Notes: generated by a model not told the origin, from the letters alone. Numbered from the stretch's first letter, positions 41,801-51,671 are shown. The stretch: DNA of 64,000 bases from Mycobacterium sp. ACS4054 (GCF_001667275.1 NZ_LZHV01000012.1:43260-107259), one strand, 5' to 3'. Numbers and translations are program-made.

Positions 41801-41987
41801 ACTCGGCCGCGTACCCGCACCTGTCGACGGTTATGCGTACCGGCGGTCCGAGGTTCCTGAGAGTTCGCTGCCGCTCGTCGTCGGCGCTTTCGGCATTGAC
41901 TCGACACGGTCAACCGGAGAAACCGATTTGATCTCGACTGCTACGCGCCACTTCTGTCGACAAAAGTCACAAACTTAACATCACGCG

Positions 41988-42797
41988 ATGCAGGATTCGT
42001 CGGTGAAAGTGCGGCGGTCGCGCCCAATTTCTCGGCGTGACTTGATGCGCTACACCATTCCGCTGGCCGCGCTACCAGGGTTGTATGCCGCATCGACGAG
42101 TGTCGCCTGCGCCGTCCCTGCGCCGGCACCTGCCACTCCCAGATTGATCGACTTCGCCATGCGCCAAATTCCGGCGGACCAGATTCGAGCCGCCGGTTAC
42201 TCCGGGGTGATCAACTACGTCTCGTTATCGCGGCCCGGCTCGTCGATGGGCGCCAAGCCGATCACGCGGCCGTACGCCGAGCAGCTGACCGCAGCCGGGC
42301 TGATGATCGTCAGCAATTTCCAATACGGCAAGCCGGGCGGGACCGCACCATCGGACTTCAGGCGCGGGTTCGAGGGCGGCGTCGCCGATGCGCGCACCGC
42401 CTGGGGGCTGCACACCGCGGCGGGCGGCGGCCAGAGCGCCCCGATCTTCTTCAGCGTCGACGAGGACATCAACCACGACACCTGGAACAATTTGGCGCTC
42501 AAGTGGTTTCGCGGGATCAATTCGGTGCTGGGAGTGCAGCGCACCGGCGTCTACGGCGGTTTCGACGTGTGCCAGTGGGCCGCCGCCGACGCCGTGATCG
42601 GAAATTCGCGCACCCCTGGCCGTCGGTGGGCCTGGCAAACCAAGGCCTGGTCCGGCGGCAAGGTCGACCCCGCCGCGGTCCTCTACCAACGCGTGGTGAG
42701 CACGCCGTCGAATCCGGGCCCGGTGGTCGGGGGGCTCCAAGTCGACGTCAACGACGTCCTCGCCGCGGATTGCGGCCAGTGGAACCTGCATCGGTGA
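41988..42797 (+). CDS. Tat-exported DUF1906 (Rv2525c-like glycoside hydrolase-fold) protein
   Basis: A 269-residue protein with a twin-arginine signal (SRRDLMRY then a hydrophobic stretch to about residue 45) followed by a DUF1906 TIM-barrel (IDFAMRQIPADQIRAAGYSG start at about 54; IFFSVDEDINHDTW near 162; GVYGGFDVCQWAAAD near 187; WAWQTKAWSGG). M. tuberculosis Rv2525c, a Tat substrate of this family, affects the cell wall. The acidic DED pair would lie in the barrel's active site. Likely a cell-wall glycan-acting protein. Confidence 0.85.
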   Translation: MQDSSVKVRRSRPISRRDLMRYTIPLAALPGLYAASTSVACAVPAPAPATPRLIDFAMRQIPADQIRAAGYSGVINYVSLSRPGSSMGAKPITRPYAEQLTAAGLMIVSNFQYGKPGGTAPSDFRRGFEGGVADARTAWGLHTAAGGGQSAPIFFSVDEDINHDTWNNLALKWFRGINSVLGVQRTGVYGGFDVCQWAAADAVIGNSRTPGRRWAWQTKAWSGGKVDPAAVLYQRVVSTPSNPGPVVGGLQVDVNDVLAADCGQWNLHR

Positions 42798-42876
42798 CTT
42801 GCGTCGAATTCGCAGTGTTAAGGGGACTCGGACCTGACCCTAGCCACTTTCGGATGCTGTCGCGCACTTCGGCAGG

Positions 42877-43377
42877 ATGAACAGAATGACCGGTGACGAG
42901 AGTGTGGGTGCGGCAGATTTCCGTCGCGCGTTGGCACTCATTCAGCACGGTGAGCGCGGCGACGAAGCCGGCATGCGCGTCATCATCGACGACGAAGTAA
43001 TCCCGGCCGACCGACTGCCACAGTTGATCCGCGCCACCATCTCGATCCTGTGGCAACTGGTGGGTCAGCTTTGCGAACCGGATGAAGTCGCGGAGATCGG
43101 CGCAATGTTCACCGTAGCGTCGAACGACGGGGAGATCGGCCTCGACCGCGACAACCGGCTCGTGGCCCGGATGGCCATGGCGCAACATTCGGGCGATCCC
43201 AGCGCGGAGTATGAGGTGCTGCGCGAAGCAGACACGGCGCCTGATGGTCTGTTGCGCCTTGCGCTGACCGCCGCCGGTGTCGTCTCCGCAATGCTGCCGG
43301 TGTTACGCACCGCCGAGGGCCGGCAGTTGATCAACAACTTGGCGATGCAAGCCCTGCGCGAGGAGAACGACGCTTAG
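42877..43377 (+). CDS. Conserved hypothetical protein
   Basis: A 166-residue, acidic, mainly helical protein without signal peptide. The N-terminal part (SVGAADFRRALALIQHG) and central acidic segment precede a hydrophobic helix (LALTAAGVVSAMLPVL). The second ATG at 42,886 may be the start. It lies just before the tRNA-Ala, the relative place of Rv3067 in M. tuberculosis, but I cannot confirm orthology. Function unknown. Confidence 0.65.
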   Translation: MNRMTGDESVGAADFRRALALIQHGERGDEAGMRVIIDDEVIPADRLPQLIRATISILWQLVGQLCEPDEVAEIGAMFTVASNDGEIGLDRDNRLVARMAMAQHSGDPSAEYEVLREADTAPDGLLRLALTAAGVVSAMLPVLRTAEGRQLINNLAMQALREENDA

Positions 43378-43430
43378 GGCCCGACCGCTGACCGGACTCT
43401 GCCGGTGCGCACCTAAAGCCGCGAAATATT

Positions 43431-43506
43431 TGGTGGAGCTAAGGGGACTCGAACCCCTGACCCCCACACTGCCAGTGTGGTGCGCTACCAGCTGCGCCAT
43501 AGCCCC
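43431..43506 (-). tRNA. tRNA-Ala (anticodon GGC)
   Basis: On the minus strand a 76-nt tRNA begins GGGGCTATGGCGCAG, has the D-arm GCTGGTAGC, anticodon arm CCACA-CTGGCAG-TGTGG (anticodon GGC, Ala), T-arm GGTTCGAGTCC and a 7-bp acceptor stem (GGGGCTA/TAGCTCC) with the 3' CCA encoded. It serves GCC/GCU codons, heavily used in this genome. tRNA genes are common integration sites, and the variable 25-43 kb block ends beside it, but no integrase or attachment repeat was found. Confidence 0.97.
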
Positions 43507-43559
43507 AAGTCGTGCCAATCGAAGCTACACCACTGGCAACCGTGGTTCAAAGCTGCTGA

Positions 43560-44822
43560 TCAGGCCGCCTCGTCGTCGTCCGCCTCGGCCGGCACGGCCT
43601 CGGGATGGATGACGGTCCGCGTCTCCGGCGCCAGCACCCAACCGAGCGCGGCGATCACCAAGACGATCCCGCTGATGCCGAAGCCCCAGCCGAAACCCAG
43701 CTTCTCGGCGGCCCAGCCGACCGTCACGGAGCCGACGATGGCACCCAGGTCGGACACCATCTGCACCGCCGCCACCGGCATGCCCGCGCGCGCCTCGCTG
43801 CCCAGCAGGTCGGCCACCGCGGCCTGCATCGGCGACATGAAGATGCCGGTCGTCGCGCCCGACACCGCCGCCGCGACCATGAACGCCGGCAAAGACGACA
43901 CCACACCGAGCGCGGCGGTCGCCACACCGGACGCCGCCAGTCCGACGATCAACAACGTGCGCCGTCCCATCCGGTCGGACAGATAGCCGCTGGGGACGAC
44001 GGCCACGGCGTTACCCGCCGCGAACGCCGACAGCGCCGCCCCGATGACGCCGACGCTTTCGCCCATGACGTCGGACAAGAACAGCGGGACCAGCGCGACG
44101 CGCAGACCGAACGCGGACCAGCCCGTCGCGAAATTCGCCAGCAGCGCCGACCAGTACGCGCGGTAACGCAGCGCCTGCCGCATCGTCACCGTGGAGCGTG
44201 TCGGGGGCGGCGGCGCGGCCAGGGCCGAATGCCGCAGGCCGAAGAACAGTGCCACGACCACCCCCAGCATCACGACGCCGTACACGATGAACGGAGCGGT
44301 CAACCCCCAGCCGGCCGTCAGGCCGCCGATTACCGGGCCGCCGACCGCGCCCACCATGAACGACGTGGTGAACAGCCCCGCGATCCGCCCGCGCGCGTCG
44401 GGCGGGCTGATATGGATCATCAGGCCCAGGGCCGAGACGAAAAACATCGTCGAGCCGACGCCGCTGATCGCGCGAAAAGTCAATAACTGCCAATAGGTGT
44501 GCGAATACGCGCACGCGATCGTCGACAACGCCACGATCAGCAAACCGCCGATGTAGATCCGCCGTTCACCGAGCCGCTGCACCAGCGCCCCGCTGACCGG
44601 GGCGAAACACAGGCGGCTCAACGAAAAGACGGTGACCAAGAAAGTCACCGCCTTGATGCTGACCCCGAAGGTATGCGCGAATGCGGGTAGCGCCGGCGAG
44701 ACGACCCCGTAGCCCAGCGCGACCATGATGTTCGCCCAGCTGAGGATCCACGCTTCGCGCGGCAAGCGCGCCGGACGGGATCCGCATTCCCCCGTGCGGG
44801 CGAGGCGAAGGGAAATGGTCAC
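43560..44822 (-). CDS. MFS transporter
   Basis: A 420-residue transporter with 12 predicted helices. Family signs are the loop-2 motif [16 protein letters not shown] (about residue 78), ARGRIAGLF and the repeated second-half motif [16 protein letters not shown] (about 279). It is of the drug:proton antiporter-1-like group. GTG 44822 overlaps the stop of pgmA by 4 bp, so it is probably expressed with it. Substrate unknown. Confidence 0.9.
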   Translation of the reverse strand: MTISLRLARTGECGSRPARLPREAWILSWANIMVALGYGVVSPALPAFAHTFGVSIKAVTFLVTVFSLSRLCFAPVSGALVQRLGERRIYIGGLLIVALSTIACAYSHTYWQLLTFRAISGVGSTMFFVSALGLMIHISPPDARGRIAGLFTTSFMVGAVGGPVIGGLTAGWGLTAPFIVYGVVMLGVVVALFFGLRHSALAAPPPPTRSTVTMRQALRYRAYWSALLANFATGWSAFGLRVALVPLFLSDVMGESVGVIGAALSAFAAGNAVAVVPSGYLSDRMGRRTLLIVGLAASGVATAALGVVSSLPAFMVAAAVSGATTGIFMSPMQAAVADLLGSEARAGMPVAAVQMVSDLGAIVGSVTVGWAAEKLGFGWGFGISGIVLVIAALGWVLAPETRTVIHPEAVPAEADDDEAA

Positions 44823-46450
44823 CCGATGACTTTATTAACCACCTCGCGCGCGGCTTCCTGCACCCGGGCCAAATGGTTCGGGCCGTTGAAGGATTCGGCG
44901 TAAATCTTGTACACGTCCTCGGTGCCCGACGGCCGCGCGGCAAACCATGCGTTGGCGGTCGTCACCTTCAGCCCGCCCAGGGCGGCGCCATTGCCGGGCG
45001 CCGCGGTGAGTTTCGCGGTGATCGGCTCACCGGCCACCTCGGTGGCGGTCACCTGATCCGGGGAGAGTTTGGCCAGGCGGGCCTTTTGCTCACGGTCGGC
45101 GGGCGCGTCGACCCGCGCATAGAAAGGGGTGCCGTATTCGGCGGTCAGCTCCCGGTAGCGCTCCGACGGGGTCGATCCGGTGACGGCCAAGATCTCGGAG
45201 GCCAGCAGCGCCAGGATGATGCCGTCCTTATCGGTCGTCCACACCGAGCCGTCGCGCCGCAGGAACGACGCCCCCGCGGACTCCTCGCCCCCGAAGCCGA
45301 TGGTCCCGCCGATCAGGCCGTCGACGAACCACTTGAACCCGACGGGCACCTCGACGAGCTTGCGGCCGATCCCGGCGACCACCCGGTCGATGATCGACGA
45401 ACTGACGGCCGTCTTGCCGACGGCGATGCCCTCCGGCCACGACGGCCGGTGCGTGTAGAGATAGTCGATGGCCACCGCGAGGTAGTGGTTGGGGTTGAGC
45501 AGCCCCTCGTCGGGCGTGACGATGCCGTGCCGGTCGGAGTCGGCGTCGTTGCCGGTGGCGATCTGATAGAGCTCCCGATTGGCGATCAGCGAGGCCATCG
45601 CGTCGGGCGAGCTGCAGTCCATCCGGATCTTGCCGTCGTGGTCGAGCGTCATGAACCGCCAGGTCGCGTCGACAAGTGGGTTGACCACGGTCAGGTCGAG
45701 GCCGTGCCGCTGGGCGATCTCACCCCAGTAGTCGACGCTCGCGCCGCCCAGCGGGTCGGCGCCGATGCGCACCCCGGCCGCGCGGATCGCGTCGACGTCG
45801 ACCACGTTCGGCAGGTCGTCGACATAGGTGCCCAGGTAGTCGTAGCGCTCGACGCTGCCGAGCGCGCGGGCCAGCGGCACCCGCTTCACCTCCGCTCCCC
45901 TGGCGCGCAGAATCTCGTTGGCGCGCTTGGCGATTGCGTTGGTCGCGTCGGTGTCCGCGGGACCGCCGTTGGGCGGGTTGTACTTGAAGCCGCCGTCGGG
46001 CGGCGGGTTGTGCGACGGCGTGACGACGATCCCGTCGGCCAGGCCTTCGGTGCGTCCCCGGTTGTAGCGCAGGATGGCGTGACTGACCGCCGGTGTGGGC
46101 GTGTAGCGGTCGCGCGAGTCGATCATCGTCACCACATCGTTGGCGGCCAGCACCTCCAGCGCCGACACCCATGCCGGTTCGGAGAGCCCGTGCGTGTCAC
46201 GGCCGATGAACAACGGCCCGGTTGTGCCGTGCGCCGCGCGGTATTCGACGATCGCCTGGGTGATGGCCAGGATGTGGGCCTCGTTGAAGGCTCCGCCCAG
46301 CGCCGACCCGCGATGGCCCGACGTGCCGAACACCACCTGCTGAGCGACGTCGTCGGGATCGGGCGCCACCGTGTAGTAGGCCGTCACCAGGTGAGGCAGA
46401 TCGACAAGGTCTTCGGGCTGAGCCGGCTGACCGGCACGGGGGTGGGCCAT
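44819..46450 (-). CDS. pgmA: Alpha-D-glucose-phosphate-specific phosphoglucomutase
   Basis: A 543-residue phosphohexomutase highly similar to M. tuberculosis PgmA (Rv3068c). The phospho-serine loop is TPSHNPP (Ser146), the metal loop [10 protein letters not shown] (about 290), the sugar-binding [11 protein letters not shown] (about 382) and the phosphate-binding [11 protein letters not shown] (about 508). It interconverts glucose 1-phosphate and 6-phosphate, linking glycogen, trehalose and cell-wall sugar precursors to glycolysis. ATG 46450 (MAHPRAG) agrees with the orthologue; an ATG three codons upstream is unlikely. Confidence 0.97.
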   Translation of the reverse strand: MAHPRAGQPAQPEDLVDLPHLVTAYYTVAPDPDDVAQQVVFGTSGHRGSALGGAFNEAHILAITQAIVEYRAAHGTTGPLFIGRDTHGLSEPAWVSALEVLAANDVVTMIDSRDRYTPTPAVSHAILRYNRGRTEGLADGIVVTPSHNPPPDGGFKYNPPNGGPADTDATNAIAKRANEILRARGAEVKRVPLARALGSVERYDYLGTYVDDLPNVVDVDAIRAAGVRIGADPLGGASVDYWGEIAQRHGLDLTVVNPLVDATWRFMTLDHDGKIRMDCSSPDAMASLIANRELYQIATGNDADSDRHGIVTPDEGLLNPNHYLAVAIDYLYTHRPSWPEGIAVGKTAVSSSIIDRVVAGIGRKLVEVPVGFKWFVDGLIGGTIGFGGEESAGASFLRRDGSVWTTDKDGIILALLASEILAVTGSTPSERYRELTAEYGTPFYARVDAPADREQKARLAKLSPDQVTATEVAGEPITAKLTAAPGNGAALGGLKVTTANAWFAARPSGTEDVYKIYAESFNGPNHLARVQEAAREVVNKVIG

Positions 46451-46556
46451 GGTTATCAATTCTGCCCGCGCCCCACTCGAGCGGCTTGTCAGGTACTTTT
46501 CTGACGTCCCCGGTTCACCGACCCGTAAGTCCTTGCAAAGCCGGAAGGGATCGCGC

Positions 46557-46952
46557 GTGGCACACGACTATCGCGAGTTGGCCGCGGTGTTCGCCGGTGG
46601 GGCGCTGGGCTCCCTGGCCCGCGCCGGCTTGGGCACACTCGCCGCGGGCGACCCGGCGAGCTGGCCCTGGCCGACGTTCACAGTGAACATCGTCGGCGCC
46701 TTCCTGTTGGGCTACTTCACCACCCGGCTGCTGGAGCGGTTGCCGCTGTCGAGTTACCGGCGCCCGCTGCTCGGGACCGGATTGTGCGGCGGGCTCACCA
46801 CGTTCTCCACGATGCAGGTCGAGACGGTGCGCATGCTCGAACACGGCCATTGGGCCCTGGCCGCGGGGTACACCATCGCCAGCATCGTGTTGGGACTGCT
46901 GGCGGTGCACGTGGCCACCAAACTGGTGCGCCGCGTACGGATCCGCGGATGA
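46557..46952 (+). CDS. crcB: Fluoride exporter CrcB, first subunit
   Basis: A 131-residue four-helix Fluc/CrcB protein with [13 protein letters not shown] (about residue 12), the fluoride-path [14 protein letters not shown] (about 45), and [17 protein letters not shown] (about 78-94) whose Phe and Thr/Ser line the pore. Two unlike CrcB subunits are encoded in tandem, implying a heterodimer of opposed subunits, as with Rv3069/Rv3070. GTG 46557 has GGAAGGGA 7 nt upstream. I see no fluoride riboswitch in the 106-bp leader. Confidence 0.95.
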   Translation: MAHDYRELAAVFAGGALGSLARAGLGTLAAGDPASWPWPTFTVNIVGAFLLGYFTTRLLERLPLSSYRRPLLGTGLCGGLTTFSTMQVETVRMLEHGHWALAAGYTIASIVLGLLAVHVATKLVRRVRIRG

Positions 46953-47329
46953 CGGCCACGGTCACGACCGTCACGGTGTGGGCCGGCGTCGTGGTGATCG
47001 GCGGCATCGGGTCGGTGCTGCGCTTCGTGGTCGACCGCGCGGTGGCCCGCAGGGCGGCGCAGTCCTTTCCGCTCGGCACGTTGGTGGTCAACATCAGCGG
47101 CGCCGCGCTGCTGGGCTTCCTTGGGGGCCTCGTGCTGAGCAAGGAGGCGGCCCTGCTGGCGGGCACCGCGTTCGTGGGCGCCTACACCACGTTCTCCACC
47201 TGGATGCTGGAAACGCAGCGCCTTGGCGAAGAACGCCAGGTGCGCGTGGCGATGGCCAACATCGTCGTCAGCGTCGTGCTCGGCGAAGCGGCCGCCTTCC
47301 TCGCGCAGCGGCTCGCCGAGCTCGTCTGA
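46949..47329 (+). CDS. crcB: Fluoride exporter CrcB, second subunit
   Basis: A 126-residue CrcB protein with [15 protein letters not shown] (about 18), the conserved [13 protein letters not shown] (about 48) and [18 protein letters not shown] (about 71-88). Its ATG overlaps the stop of the first crcB by 4 bp. The pair expels fluoride passively by a dual-topology channel; heterodimeric versions need both genes. Confidence 0.95.
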   Translation: MTATVTTVTVWAGVVVIGGIGSVLRFVVDRAVARRAAQSFPLGTLVVNISGAALLGFLGGLVLSKEAALLAGTAFVGAYTTFSTWMLETQRLGEERQVRVAMANIVVSVVLGEAAAFLAQRLAELV

Positions 47330-47330
47330 G

Positions 47331-47948
47331 TCAGGCGCGCGGCCCATCCTCCGGCGTGCGCGGCAGCATGTACAGCGCCATCCGCCGGTTCGCCATGTCG
47401 TGCTCGCCGAGGAACAGGCAGCCGCCCCGCTCGCAGAACGTGCGCGCCAGGACGTTGCGGTGGTCGGGATCGAACATGATGCGCCGGCATGCCGGATCCA
47501 GGCCCAAGATGCTGCCCACCAGATGCGGCAGCAGGAAACTGACGTGTCCGCGCTTGATGTACTCCAGATCGGCGACCGCGACGTGCAGACCCAGGTCGTG
47601 GGGATCATACTCATACCGGTTGGCGATGGAATCCTTTGCCGCCCTGTACAATTCGATGTATGCCCGCGGAATCGCGTCGAGTGTGGCGATGAACGGCCGG
47701 GAAAATCCGCCATCGAGTTGCGCACGTAGGTAGCGGTGCCAGCGCGCCACCGGCCACGCGGACTCCCACGCTTGCACCAGGTGCGGCCGGTTCATCCACT
47801 CAGCGATCATCTCGGCGTCGGTGTCCGGGTCGACGAGTCGCAGCCCGTAGGGCTCGGGCAACGTCGGTATGGGCGGCGGCGGGACCGCACGAACCTCGTC
47901 GGTGATGTCGGTCAACTCCCGCGGCAGCACCGGATCGGTCTGGCTCAC
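47331..47948 (-). CDS. GNAT acyltransferase, MbtK/IucB-like
   Basis: A 205-residue protein very like M. tuberculosis MbtK (Rv1347c): YGLRVLP-type start near residue 35, AEWMNRPHLVQAWE, ELYRAAKDSIA, DPHDLGLHVAVADL, CRRIMFDPDHRN and FLGEHDMANRRMALYML. MbtK adds the long acyl chain to a lysine side chain of mycobactin. The proline-rich N-terminus (PPPPIPTLPEPYG) is also shared. GTG 47948 overlaps the stop of the upstream F420 oxidoreductase gene by 4 bp. Whether this is the true MbtK or a paralogue cannot be told here. Confidence 0.85.
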   Translation of the reverse strand: MSQTDPVLPRELTDITDEVRAVPPPPIPTLPEPYGLRLVDPDTDAEMIAEWMNRPHLVQAWESAWPVARWHRYLRAQLDGGFSRPFIATLDAIPRAYIELYRAAKDSIANRYEYDPHDLGLHVAVADLEYIKRGHVSFLLPHLVGSILGLDPACRRIMFDPDHRNVLARTFCERGGCLFLGEHDMANRRMALYMLPRTPEDGPRA

Positions 47949-48820
47949 GCCGGTATCACCGCCATCCACCGCTCGGCCAGCGCCGAGACCCAATCGGCCG
48001 CCGCCGCGGGGGCCTCGGGCGGCGACTCGACGAGAACCAATTCGTCCACGCCCAATTCGGTGAGCGCGCCAACGTCACCCACCTTCGGATCGCACAGCGC
48101 CACCGAGAGCCGCAGTTGCGCACGGTCACGCCCCGCCTCGGCGCACAACCGGTCCAGTGTGGCCATCCGATCGCGCACGGCGCCAACGCCGTCGAGGTTG
48201 AACCCGTACCAGCCGTCCGCCCAGTCAGCCACCCGCCTCATCGCCGAATCGCTGTTGCCGCCAACCACTATCGGGATACGACGATCGCACACCGGCTTCG
48301 GGTTGACCCGGATCGAGTCGAACCCAACGAAGTCACCGTGGAACGAAGCGATGTCGTCTCGCCACAGCGCGCGCATCGCGGCGACGTATTCGGCGGTGCG
48401 CGCCCCCCGCCGGGCGAAGGGCACCGACAGTGCGGCGAATTCCTCCCGGGACCACCCGATGCCGACCCCCAGCGCCAGGCGCCCACCGCTGAGCCGATCC
48501 AGGCTGGCCGCCTGCTTGGCCACCACCACGGGGTTGTGTTCGGGGAGCAGCAGCACGCCCGTCGCCAGCCGGATCCGCGACGAAGCGGCCGCGGCGAAGC
48601 TCAGCGCGATCATCGGATCGAGCCAATCCGCTTGTGCGGGAACGGCGATCACGCCGTCATCGGAGTAGGGATAGCGAGAGGCGGGCCGGTCGACCATCAC
48701 CACGTGTTCGCCCACCCACAACGTGGCGAAGCCGCAGTCGTCCGCGGTTGACGCCACGGCGTCGATCACCGCGCGGTCGGCGCCCGCACCGATTCCCAGG
48801 GCATGCAATCCCAGCCGCAT
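47945..48820 (-). CDS. LLM-class F420-dependent oxidoreductase
   Basis: A 291-residue luciferase-like protein: MRLGLHALGIGAGADR, FATLWVGEHVVM, RIRLATGVLLLPEHNPVVVAKQ (split at residue 82), RLALGVGIGWSREEFAAL and RRIPIVVGGNSDSAMRRVA, all typical of mycobacterial F420 enzymes. It presumably reduces or oxidises an unknown substrate with F420. It is first in a two-gene unit with the MbtK-like gene. Confidence 0.88.
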   Translation of the reverse strand: MRLGLHALGIGAGADRAVIDAVASTADDCGFATLWVGEHVVMVDRPASRYPYSDDGVIAVPAQADWLDPMIALSFAAAASSRIRLATGVLLLPEHNPVVVAKQAASLDRLSGGRLALGVGIGWSREEFAALSVPFARRGARTAEYVAAMRALWRDDIASFHGDFVGFDSIRVNPKPVCDRRIPIVVGGNSDSAMRRVADWADGWYGFNLDGVGAVRDRMATLDRLCAEAGRDRAQLRLSVALCDPKVGDVGALTELGVDELVLVESPPEAPAAAADWVSALAERWMAVIPA

Positions 48821-48916
48821 CGGCCGATCGTCTCACGCCCTCAACGGCTTTTCAGCAGCTCCGCGAGAACGGCCGCCGCCCTTGCCGGTCACCTCGCCAG
48901 CGTAGCGACGGCGCGG

Positions 48917-49612
48917 TCAGACCTGGCCGGTGAGGCGCTCGACGTCGATGACCTCACCCCGGTTGATGCTGACCCAGTCACGCCCATCCAGGTATGGGCG
49001 CAGCGCGCGGCCGATCAGTTCCGCGTCTGCCGGCGATTTGGGCCGCTGCAGCTCGTACACGTGCGGCAACTCGGCCATGCCGGCGACGACGTTCCACAGC
49101 CTCAGAGCCTGCGGCCCGGTCGGCGGGTCCACCAGCACCGGCCCAAACAGGCACTGCCCCAACAGGAAAAGCGTGGGTACTCCGTAGCCGCCGGCGTCGA
49201 TGACCCGCTGATGCTCGCGCAGTATCTCGTCGTGGGTCGTCGGGTCGTCAAGCGCCGCATCGAGAACCGACTCCTCGACCCCGATGTCGCTCAGCAAGCG
49301 CCGCGCGACGGCCGGATCGTGCGGTTTGCCGCCCAGCGTGTGCAGTTCGTGCCCGACGGCGGCGTACCAGCGGTCCAGCAGCGACATGTCGGTGCGGCGC
49401 AGCAGTGCCCCGATCCGCATCAGCGACCAGCCATAGGACCACTCCCGCTCCCACGGATGCTTCTGGCCCTCCGACCGGTTGACCTCCTCGAGGCTGAAAA
49501 AGCGCCAGTCGACGGTGATGCCCAGCTGCTCGCGAACGTCGCGGATCCACAACGAGGTCTGGTAGGCGAACGGGCACATCGGGTCGAAATGGAAATCCAC
49601 GGCAACGCTCAT
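48917..49612 (-). CDS. DsbA-family thioredoxin-fold protein (mycothiol-dependent reductase-like)
   Basis: A 231-residue DsbA-like protein with [17 protein letters not shown] at its start. The active motif is CPFA instead of CxxC, so only one catalytic Cys (Cys13) is present. A helical insertion and cis-Pro region [11 protein letters not shown] (about 140-150) complete the fold. Rv2466c, a mycothiol-dependent reductase that activates nitro drugs, is of the same fold but has CPWC. The single Cys suggests a glutathione-transferase kappa-like or mycothiol-dependent transfer reaction. It lies 21 bp downstream of the CitE-like gene. Confidence 0.82.
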   Translation of the reverse strand: MSVAVDFHFDPMCPFAYQTSLWIRDVREQLGITVDWRFFSLEEVNRSEGQKHPWEREWSYGWSLMRIGALLRRTDMSLLDRWYAAVGHELHTLGGKPHDPAVARRLLSDIGVEESVLDAALDDPTTHDEILREHQRVIDAGGYGVPTLFLLGQCLFGPVLVDPPTGPQALRLWNVVAGMAELPHVYELQRPKSPADAELIGRALRPYLDGRDWVSINRGEVIDVERLTGQV

Positions 49613-49633
49613 CTGTCGACCCGTCTCGCGAAC

Positions 49634-50557
49634 TCAGTAGTGATAGGTGTCCGACGGCGCGGGCGAATGATCCCGTTCTTCGTCGTCGAAGTCCGACGAT
49701 TCTATGCCGTAGGCGCGCGCCAGTTCGAGTATCTTGGTGGCCCTGGCGATGCGCGGCAGGTCGGAGCCGTTGCGAATCTCCCCGCCGTCGCGTTCGAACT
49801 CCGCGAAAAACTCTTTGGCCCAGGATATTTCGTCTTGCGACGGCGACAGTCCCTCGTTCACCACGGCGCATTGATCCGGGGTCAGGCAGATCTTGCCCGT
49901 CATCCCGAACTCCACGGACACCGCCGTGGCCTCGATCAGCTTCAGCGCGTTGGAACCGATCGTGGGCCCGTCGATGGCGCTGGGCAAGCTGGCCGCCTTC
50001 GCGGCGATCGTAAAGCGCGACCGGGCGTAGGCCAGCGTGCTCGGGTCTTCCCCGAAACCGGTGTCGCGGCGGAAATCGCCGATGCCGAAGGCCAGCCGGA
50101 AGGTGCCCTTGGCGGCGGCGATTTCGGTGATGCGCTCCAGCCCGCGGGCCGTTTCCACCAGCGCCACGATCGGCACGTTGGGCAGCCGCTGGGCGGTCTC
50201 GGTGACGTGGTCCACCGATTCGACCATCGCCAGCATCACCCCGCCGACCGGTGTCGCGGCCAGCGCGGCCAGGTCGTCCGCCCACCACGGCGTGCCGAAG
50301 CCGTTGACCCGGACCCAGTCGGTGTTGCCGGCGCTCAGCCAACTCACCACGTTGTCGCGCGCGGCGTGCTTGTCCTTGGGCGCGACGGCGTCCTCGATGT
50401 CGAGCACGACGATGTCGGCCCGGGAGTGCGCCGCGGACTGGAAGCGGTCGGCGTGCGCGCCGTTGACCAGCAGCCAGCTACGGGCCAGAACGGGATCGAT
50501 GCGGTAGCCGATGACGTCGTCGGGCTCCGTCGCGCTGCTGTTGACCTGGTCGTACAT
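49634..50557 (-). CDS. CitE-like HpcH/HpaI-type lyase (Rv3075c-like)
   Basis: A 307-residue TIM-barrel of the citrate-lyase beta-like family, the same length as Rv3075c. Key parts are SRADIVVLDIEDAV (about 46-59), the RVNGF strand, MLAMVESVDHV and VALVETARGLERI with the metal-binding Glu, and FGIGDFRRDTG (about 155). Such proteins cleave or form malyl/citramalyl-type CoA esters with magnesium. ATG 50557 was selected to match family length. It heads a unit with the DsbA-like gene. A dyad lies upstream. Confidence 0.88.
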   Translation of the reverse strand: MYDQVNSSATEPDDVIGYRIDPVLARSWLLVNGAHADRFQSAAHSRADIVVLDIEDAVAPKDKHAARDNVVSWLSAGNTDWVRVNGFGTPWWADDLAALAATPVGGVMLAMVESVDHVTETAQRLPNVPIVALVETARGLERITEIAAAKGTFRLAFGIGDFRRDTGFGEDPSTLAYARSRFTIAAKAASLPSAIDGPTIGSNALKLIEATAVSVEFGMTGKICLTPDQCAVVNEGLSPSQDEISWAKEFFAEFERDGGEIRNGSDLPRIARATKILELARAYGIESSDFDDEERDHSPAPSDTYHY

Positions 50558-50608
50558 CTCGTCTTTTCGTTGTTGGCGATGTCGGGCTGGTGCTCTAACC
50601 GTAGCGAT

Positions 50609-50632
50609 ATGCCCCAACGACCGGTTGGGCAT
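50609..50632. promoter_or_regulatory. Imperfect dyad upstream of CitE-like gene
   Basis: TGCCCCAAC and GTTGGGCA are near-perfect arms (one extra C) around CGACCG, 52 bp before the CitE-like ATG. It may be an operator or a second weak hairpin beyond the adjoining terminator. Confidence 0.35.
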
Positions 50633-50650
50633 GTCCCCGAGAAACGGCTC

Positions 50651-50688
50651 GGCCGCCCGGACGGACCAGAACGGTCGCCCGGGCGGCC
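50651..50688 (-). terminator. Hairpin terminator after coiled stress-cluster protein
   Basis: GGCCGCCCGG and CCGGGCGGCC are perfect 10-bp arms around an 18-nt loop, 21 bp past the stop of the gene at 50,709-51,671. It separates that gene from the CitE-like gene on the same strand. Confidence 0.6.
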
Positions 50689-50708
50689 TCGCGTATGCCC
50701 GCTGTGAG

Positions 50709-51671
50709 CTAGTTGATGCCGACAACCTCCTGCGCGATCGCGGCGACGCGCGTCTGGGCGGCCGAAACCACCCGCTGGCGATTCTTGTTCGCCTCCTCGT
50801 AGGCGATGATCGCGCGCACGTCGCGCGGATTGGCGAGCTCCTTCACCTCGGCGACGGCCTCGCTGACGTTGAGCTCGTCGTAGTTGGCGATGGGCAGCTC
50901 GTCGGGGTCCAGGACCCCCACCGCCGTGCCGGCCGCGTGCAGGGCGTCGGCGGCCTGCCGCGCGCCCTCGCCGCGGGTGACCTTCTCGGCCGCCTCGAGG
51001 GCGGCGTTCCGGGACGCGGCGAGCGCCTTCGTCGCCACGTCACCGGCGTGGGCGCCGCGGCTCACGAATTCGTTGAAGGTCGGGCGGGCCGAACGAAGCG
51101 CGTCCGCGGCCCGGTCCACGCCTCGGAACGACCACTCGACCGGCAGGTTCACCAATTTCACCGCGGTGCCCGCCGCCGCCTGCAATGGTGTGCGACGCAG
51201 CGCGGCCGGGCCGCCCAGCGCGTCCTCGGCCAGCACGGTCGTCAGCCAGTCGACGGTCGCCGAGTGGGCGGTGATCAGCCGCGTCGCCAGGCTCTCCACG
51301 TCGGGGAGCTCGGCGGCGACGGCCAGGGCTTTGAGGTAGCGGGAGCGGTCCAGGAGCTGGTCCTCGAGCGCGAGGTCACCCAGCAGCGCCTCGTCGAACG
51401 GCTGGGCCTGCTCGGTCAGGGCCTTGACCGCCGCGGCCGCACGGCCCAGGAACGGCCCCACGATGTCGGGGACGCCGCCCAAGTCGCGGATCGCCTTCTC
51501 GATGGCCTCCGACCGATCGCGGGCGTTCGACGCGTTCTGCGTCAGCTCACGCTGGACGGCCTCGGTGCGGGCCTGCGCGATGCGGGTCTCGGCGACCTGG
51601 ATCTCGGTGTTGGTCAGCTGGTGGAGCGCGCGCAACTGCGCGAGCACCGTGGTCTTGTCCGATGAAGTCAT
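50709..51671 (-). CDS. Conserved hypothetical helical protein (ferritin-like?)
   Basis: A 320-residue, almost wholly helical protein. Residues 1-150 (TTVLAQLRALHQLTNTEIQ, then long helices and a final ATRLITAHSATVDWL) look like a four-helix ferritin-like bundle but I see no certain metal ligands. The middle has a LVNLPVEWSFRGVDRAADA motif, and the end is a charged helical region. GGAGG 10 nt upstream fixes ATG 51671; the ATG at 51710 has no such site. A SigF-like promoter may precede it. It is divergent from the WGxxGxxG gene, probably part of a stress group. Confidence 0.7.
   Translation of the reverse strand: MTSSDKTTVLAQLRALHQLTNTEIQVAETRIAQARTEAVQRELTQNASNARDRSEAIEKAIRDLGGVPDIVGPFLGRAAAAVKALTEQAQPFDEALLGDLALEDQLLDRSRYLKALAVAAELPDVESLATRLITAHSATVDWLTTVLAEDALGGPAALRRTPLQAAAGTAVKLVNLPVEWSFRGVDRAADALRSARPTFNEFVSRGAHAGDVATKALAASRNAALEAAEKVTRGEGARQAADALHAAGTAVGVLDPDELPIANYDELNVSEAVAEVKELANPRDVRAIIAYEEANKNRQRVVSAAQTRVAAIAQEVVGIN

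Noticed and set aside
43431..43506. Genomic island integrated at the tRNA-Ala gene
   Set aside because: No integrase gene and no direct repeat of the tRNA 3' end were found in the neighbouring block.
46451..46556. Fluoride riboswitch before crcB
   Set aside because: None of the conserved riboswitch sequence blocks could be found by eye.
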